Assembly (NCBI RefSeq): GCF_042683245.1
Contig: NZ_JBHUJB010000040.1
Location: 1-64,000 of the forward strand
Direction: 5' to 3'
Origin: Rubritalea tangerina
Lineage (GTDB): Bacteria; Verrucomicrobiota; Verrucomicrobiia; Verrucomicrobiales; Akkermansiaceae
Length of the DNA stretch: 64,000 nucleotides
This document shows, piece after piece, positions 61,224 to 64,000 of the stretch (the stretch's first letter is position 1; each line of letters opens with the position of its first letter). Both the position numbers and the translations under genes were made by a program. Under the pieces are notes generated by a model. That model was not told the DNA's origin. It saw nothing but the letters and a program-made list of their open reading frames with translations, and searched no databases.

Positions 61224-63551
61224 ATGCCCTATAAGTTACTCCATACCCTCATCTGGCTCTGCGGAATCGGCTACGGCCTCATCCCCTTTGTACGACAGCA
61301 CCGCTTCGGAAATGCCGAACTCTCTCCCTACCTCGGAGAAAGCTACCTGGGCAGCCACATCCTCATTTCACTTAGCCTCGCAGCCGCCGGAGCCACCCTC
61401 TGGGGAGGCATTTCTCGTTGGCTCTGCACTGGAGATTATAAACAACATAAGGCCCAGACTTGGATGCGCACCACCTTAGTCGGCCAACTAATCCTCCTCA
61501 CCCTCGGTGCCACTGACCTACTCAGCGGCTTCCAATACCTACTCGCCGGCCTCCTCTTCTGCGCTGTCATCATCGGCTGTTCCATCGCATTCTCCCATCA
61601 CCCCACACCAACCCGTGTGGAAATCCTCCAACTCCGTAACTGGCTCACCCGCCCGCGCCCCTGGAATGGCCCATTCTTCATCGCCCTCTACGCACTCCTC
61701 CTCTGGCATAACTACCAGCTCGTGAATGGAATGCATTCGCTCGACGACACCCACAAGTTGAGCCTCTTCATCAACCGAATGTTCACCCAAATGGCCCTCA
61801 CCGGCTGCCTCTACTTCGTCGTCCAACTCTGTATCGACACCGGACCTCGCTGGACCCGCCCATGGATTTGGGTCATCGCCTCCACCGCCCCCATTGCCAT
61901 CGTCATCGATAGGCTCCTCCACGGCTACTGGAACCAAACCTTCCTCGGCTTCGTCAATAAACTTGGTACCAAAGGGCTCCTCAATTTTGGCACAGAACTC
62001 AAAGGCGGTGGAATCCACCTCACCGCACCCGCCTTCGCTGGTATCGCTCTCGCAGTCCTCGCTATCTTCTGCCTCCTCACTTACGGCACATCACGCATCG
62101 CTAACCGCCTCAAGTTCCGCACCGCCCCCGTCTGGATGCTCCTCATCGTGATCTTCGGTTTCACCGGTGCATCACTCGAACAAGCCATCGGCAAATCCTG
62201 GAAATCACGCCGCTCCTGGATGCAAGAATACATGGAGTTCGACCTCCAACTCTCACCTGTGCGCCCTCCCAATGGACTCGCCAAATTTACTGCAGAGTTC
62301 CGTGAACACACCTGGCAAGAAACCACCCCCTCACTCGATCTCTCCCAGCGCCCCGACATCTTCCTCGTCTTCATTGAGTCCTTCCGCCAAGACGCTCTCC
62401 GCCCAGATGTCACCCCCTTCTTCTACCAATTTGCTCAGGATGAAGCCCAAGCTATCGGCCACACTTGGGCTGCTTCGAATGGCACCCACCTCTCCTGGTT
62501 CAGTACCTTCACCAGCCAAGTCGCCACCGCTCGCGAAGCAAGCCGCGACCTCGCACGCGACAACAATTGGCCCGGCCTCGGCGCCTTCCACCTTCTCCAT
62601 GACGCCGGCTACGACCTCCAAGTCCACACCGCCAAAAGCCTAGACTTCCGCGATATGGGCTGCCACTTCTTTGGCTCCGCCCCGTTTTCCATCCTCCGCC
62701 AAGATGCCCCTGGCGACCCCATCCACGGGCTCCCCACCACCGAACGCGAAAACATCCTCTTCTCAGATCTCGCCGACCAACTCGAATCCCAACCCTCTGG
62801 CGCTCACTTCACCATCGCCACCATCGATTCCACCCACTACAAATATTCTTGGCACGATTCCTTCGACCCCCCATTCAAGGAATACTACCCCCACGCATTC
62901 TTCCCATCCACCCCTACAAAAGAAGAAACCCGCCTGATCAAAAACCAATACTTCAATGCCCTCGCCTGGGGCGACCACCTCGCCGAACAATTCTGCCAAA
63001 ACCTAAAAAAATACGGCAAATACGATGACTCCATCATCATCTTTATGGGCGACCACGGCGAAGAATTCCAAGACCACGGCGGCTGGCTCCACGTCTCCTC
63101 ACTCGAGAATGAACAAGTCCAATCCCCCATGCTCATCAAATGGCCCAAATCCTTCGGCCGTGGCCCCGCCCACACTGAGGCGAGCAACCTAGACCTCCTG
63201 CCCACCCTCCTCGACTACCTCGGCGCCGACCCCACTACACTCGACACCGCAGGCCGCAGCCTTCTCAGCACCTCAGACCCCGCCACCAGCATCATCACCA
63301 CCGCCCAAGGAGGCGTCACTAAAGAAGCCATGCTCCTCACCCGCGGCGGATATAAAGCCTTCTTTACCTGGCCACACTACTTCGATGGCCGCCCCGGCAC
63401 CAATCTCACCCTCACCCGCTTCCTCGGACCCGATGGCGAAATCGAATGCGACTCCCCGTCCGCCTTCCTCGACGCCCTCCATACCCACTTCCCGGACGCC
63501 TTCCAGCGCTTCTTTACCCACTTCGAAGCCGTCTCCCCTACCTCCCGCTGA
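61224..63551 (+). CDS. Membrane-anchored sulfatase-fold hydrolase/phosphotransferase
   Basis: A 775-residue protein. The N-terminal ~340 residues contain multiple membrane helices, followed by a periplasmic alkaline-phosphatase/sulfatase-fold domain (about 375-770). The domain opens with 'PDIFLVFIESFRQDAL'; 'ASNGTHLSWFSTFT' provides the nucleophile position (Thr) and 'FMGDHGEEFQDHGGWLHV' the metal-binding Asp/His. The architecture resembles phosphoglycerol or phosphoethanolamine transferases (LtaS/OpgB-like). The nucleophile is not in a C-x-P-x-R sulfatase motif, so transfer of a phospho-alcohol to a surface polymer is more likely than sulfate hydrolysis. Confidence 0.82.
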   Translation: MPYKLLHTLIWLCGIGYGLIPFVRQHRFGNAELSPYLGESYLGSHILISLSLAAAGATLWGGISRWLCTGDYKQHKAQTWMRTTLVGQLILLTLGATDLLSGFQYLLAGLLFCAVIIGCSIAFSHHPTPTRVEILQLRNWLTRPRPWNGPFFIALYALLLWHNYQLVNGMHSLDDTHKLSLFINRMFTQMALTGCLYFVVQLCIDTGPRWTRPWIWVIASTAPIAIVIDRLLHGYWNQTFLGFVNKLGTKGLLNFGTELKGGGIHLTAPAFAGIALAVLAIFCLLTYGTSRIANRLKFRTAPVWMLLIVIFGFTGASLEQAIGKSWKSRRSWMQEYMEFDLQLSPVRPPNGLAKFTAEFREHTWQETTPSLDLSQRPDIFLVFIESFRQDALRPDVTPFFYQFAQDEAQAIGHTWAASNGTHLSWFSTFTSQVATAREASRDLARDNNWPGLGAFHLLHDAGYDLQVHTAKSLDFRDMGCHFFGSAPFSILRQDAPGDPIHGLPTTERENILFSDLADQLESQPSGAHFTIATIDSTHYKYSWHDSFDPPFKEYYPHAFFPSTPTKEETRLIKNQYFNALAWGDHLAEQFCQNLKKYGKYDDSIIIFMGDHGEEFQDHGGWLHVSSLENEQVQSPMLIKWPKSFGRGPAHTEASNLDLLPTLLDYLGADPTTLDTAGRSLLSTSDPATSIITTAQGGVTKEAMLLTRGGYKAFFTWPHYFDGRPGTNLTLTRFLGPDGEIECDSPSAFLDALHTHFPDAFQRFFTHFEAVSPTSR

Positions 63552-63731
63552 CACACCTGCCCCCCACGAGACCCCACCAGTCTCAAAGTCTCCCCCCCGT
63601 CCCTCGACACCAGACTAGGCGACTTGCCTCTCAACTAAAAAAATCACCCATTTTTTTGTAATACTCGCTGGCCCGCGTGCATTGGAGCTATGAGCAGAGA
63701 TTCTTTTCCTGCTCACTCAATACATAGCACA

Positions 63732-64000
63732 ATGAAAAAACTCCTCACGCTCACTTGTATCGTGGCCCTCAGCCACAGCTCCCAGGCCGCCATCACAAAC
63801 CTTGAACTCGGACTCAGCCGCGCCGATAGCGGCTCCAGATCCTTCACCAACTTGGGCAGCCTCATCAATACCGGCGAAACCACCTCTGACGGCGGCAACC
63901 CACAAAGTAGTGTCTACCAAATCTCCGGTCTCACACTCGATAGTGTCGGTACCGCAGATGACTCCATCACCCTCACTCTCACACTCACTGGTACCGGATC
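63732..64000 (+). CDS. Start of an exported protein, probably PEP-CTERM type (truncated by window edge)
   Basis: The frame opens at ATG 63732 and is still open at the window end (89 codons). The signal peptide covers about 1-19 (MKKLLTLTCIVALSHSSQA). The mature part is Ser/Thr/Gly-rich with 'SSVYQISGLTLDSVGTADDS', typical of Verrucomicrobia exported beta-rich proteins that end in PEP-CTERM signals. The C-terminus is not visible, so the sorting signal is inferred. No copy of the promoter motif at 9172-9199 precedes it. Confidence 0.65.
   Translation, partial: MKKLLTLTCIVALSHSSQAAITNLELGLSRADSGSRSFTNLGSLINTGETTSDGGNPQSSVYQISGLTLDSVGTADDSITLTLTLTGTG

Noticed and set aside
61224..63551. Classical arylsulfatase
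   Set aside because: No C/S-x-P-x-R formylglycine motif is present, and the N-terminal membrane region fits phospho-alcohol transferases better.
1..64000. CRISPR arrays, tRNA or rRNA genes, complete insertion sequences, phage genes
   Set aside because: Looked for along the window; no regularly spaced short repeats, cloverleaf or rRNA sequence, transposase or phage structural gene was recognised.

Overview
The window looks like a chromosomal segment of a Verrucomicrobiota bacterium, probably a marine Verrucomicrobiales. This is inferred from gene content: three secreted proteins of PEP-CTERM type (one cut by the window edge), DUF1080 (3-keto-glycoside hydrolase type) proteins, a multi-haem cytochrome c paired with a sugar-dehydrogenase-like propeller, a sigma factor/FecR-LamG pair, a MurC-MurB fusion and a Chlamydia-like class Ic ribonucleotide reductase. 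Most genes I checked have no Shine-Dalgarno sequence. No tRNA, rRNA, CRISPR array or intact insertion sequence was seen.

Layout. 1-455: AT-rich 3' end of an unrecognised, possibly disrupted gene. 478-6540 (minus): a ribonucleotide reductase operon in the order R2-like pseudoenzyme, class Ic NrdB, small four-helix-bundle gene, NrdA with three ATP-cone-like regions; NrdR-like and DnaA boxes lie upstream. 7026-10040 (plus): a sigma factor, its FecR-LamG anti-sigma partner and a PEP-CTERM LamG protein, with the same promoter-like motif before the first and third genes. 10092-14597: secreted beta-helix/PDZ protein, a Coq4-like protein and a secreted beta-propeller. 14699-17893 (minus): MlaF, a mono-haem protein and MlaD. 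18072-23055: nitroreductase, SRPBCC-GyrI fusion, RmuC, Mn-type superoxide dismutase, NAD kinase. 23173-29557: triple-domain esterase, DEAD-box helicase, PEP-CTERM protein, L27/L21 and TsaE. 30963-35988 (minus): five-haem cytochrome plus DUF1080-dehydrogenase. 36249-38614: TPP riboswitch, terminator and thiC. 40142-42691: membrane protein, sterol-desaturase-type hydroxylase, unusual photolyase-like flavoprotein and DUF2256 protein. 42730-48521: iron alcohol dehydrogenase, KatG, TypA. 48673-55170 (minus): murG, murC-murB fusion, ddl, ftsQ, ftsA, with no ftsZ after ftsA. 55341-59421 (minus): an HtrA protease with four PDZ-like regions, a catalytically dead trypsin-fold companion and a secreted TlpA-type thioredoxin interrupted by an in-frame TGA. 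59630-64000: nucleotide-sugar-like transferase, unknown protein, membrane sulfatase-fold protein and the start of another secreted protein.

The two strongest observations are these. (1) At 55659-55661 an in-frame TGA stands exactly where the first cysteine of a thioredoxin WCGPC motif belongs. It is followed by a hairpin with a GGUC loop at a distance compatible with a bacterial SECIS, so this is probably a selenocysteine thioredoxin. (2) The first gene of the nrd operon encodes an R2 paralogue that has lost five of six metal ligands and the radical-relay tyrosine but keeps the acidic DDDEL tail shared with the active R2. It is a candidate regulatory or structural pseudoenzyme of ribonucleotide reductase. 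A ~200 bp repeat with terminal inverted repeats occurs twice, at 30590-30795 and 46369-46575.
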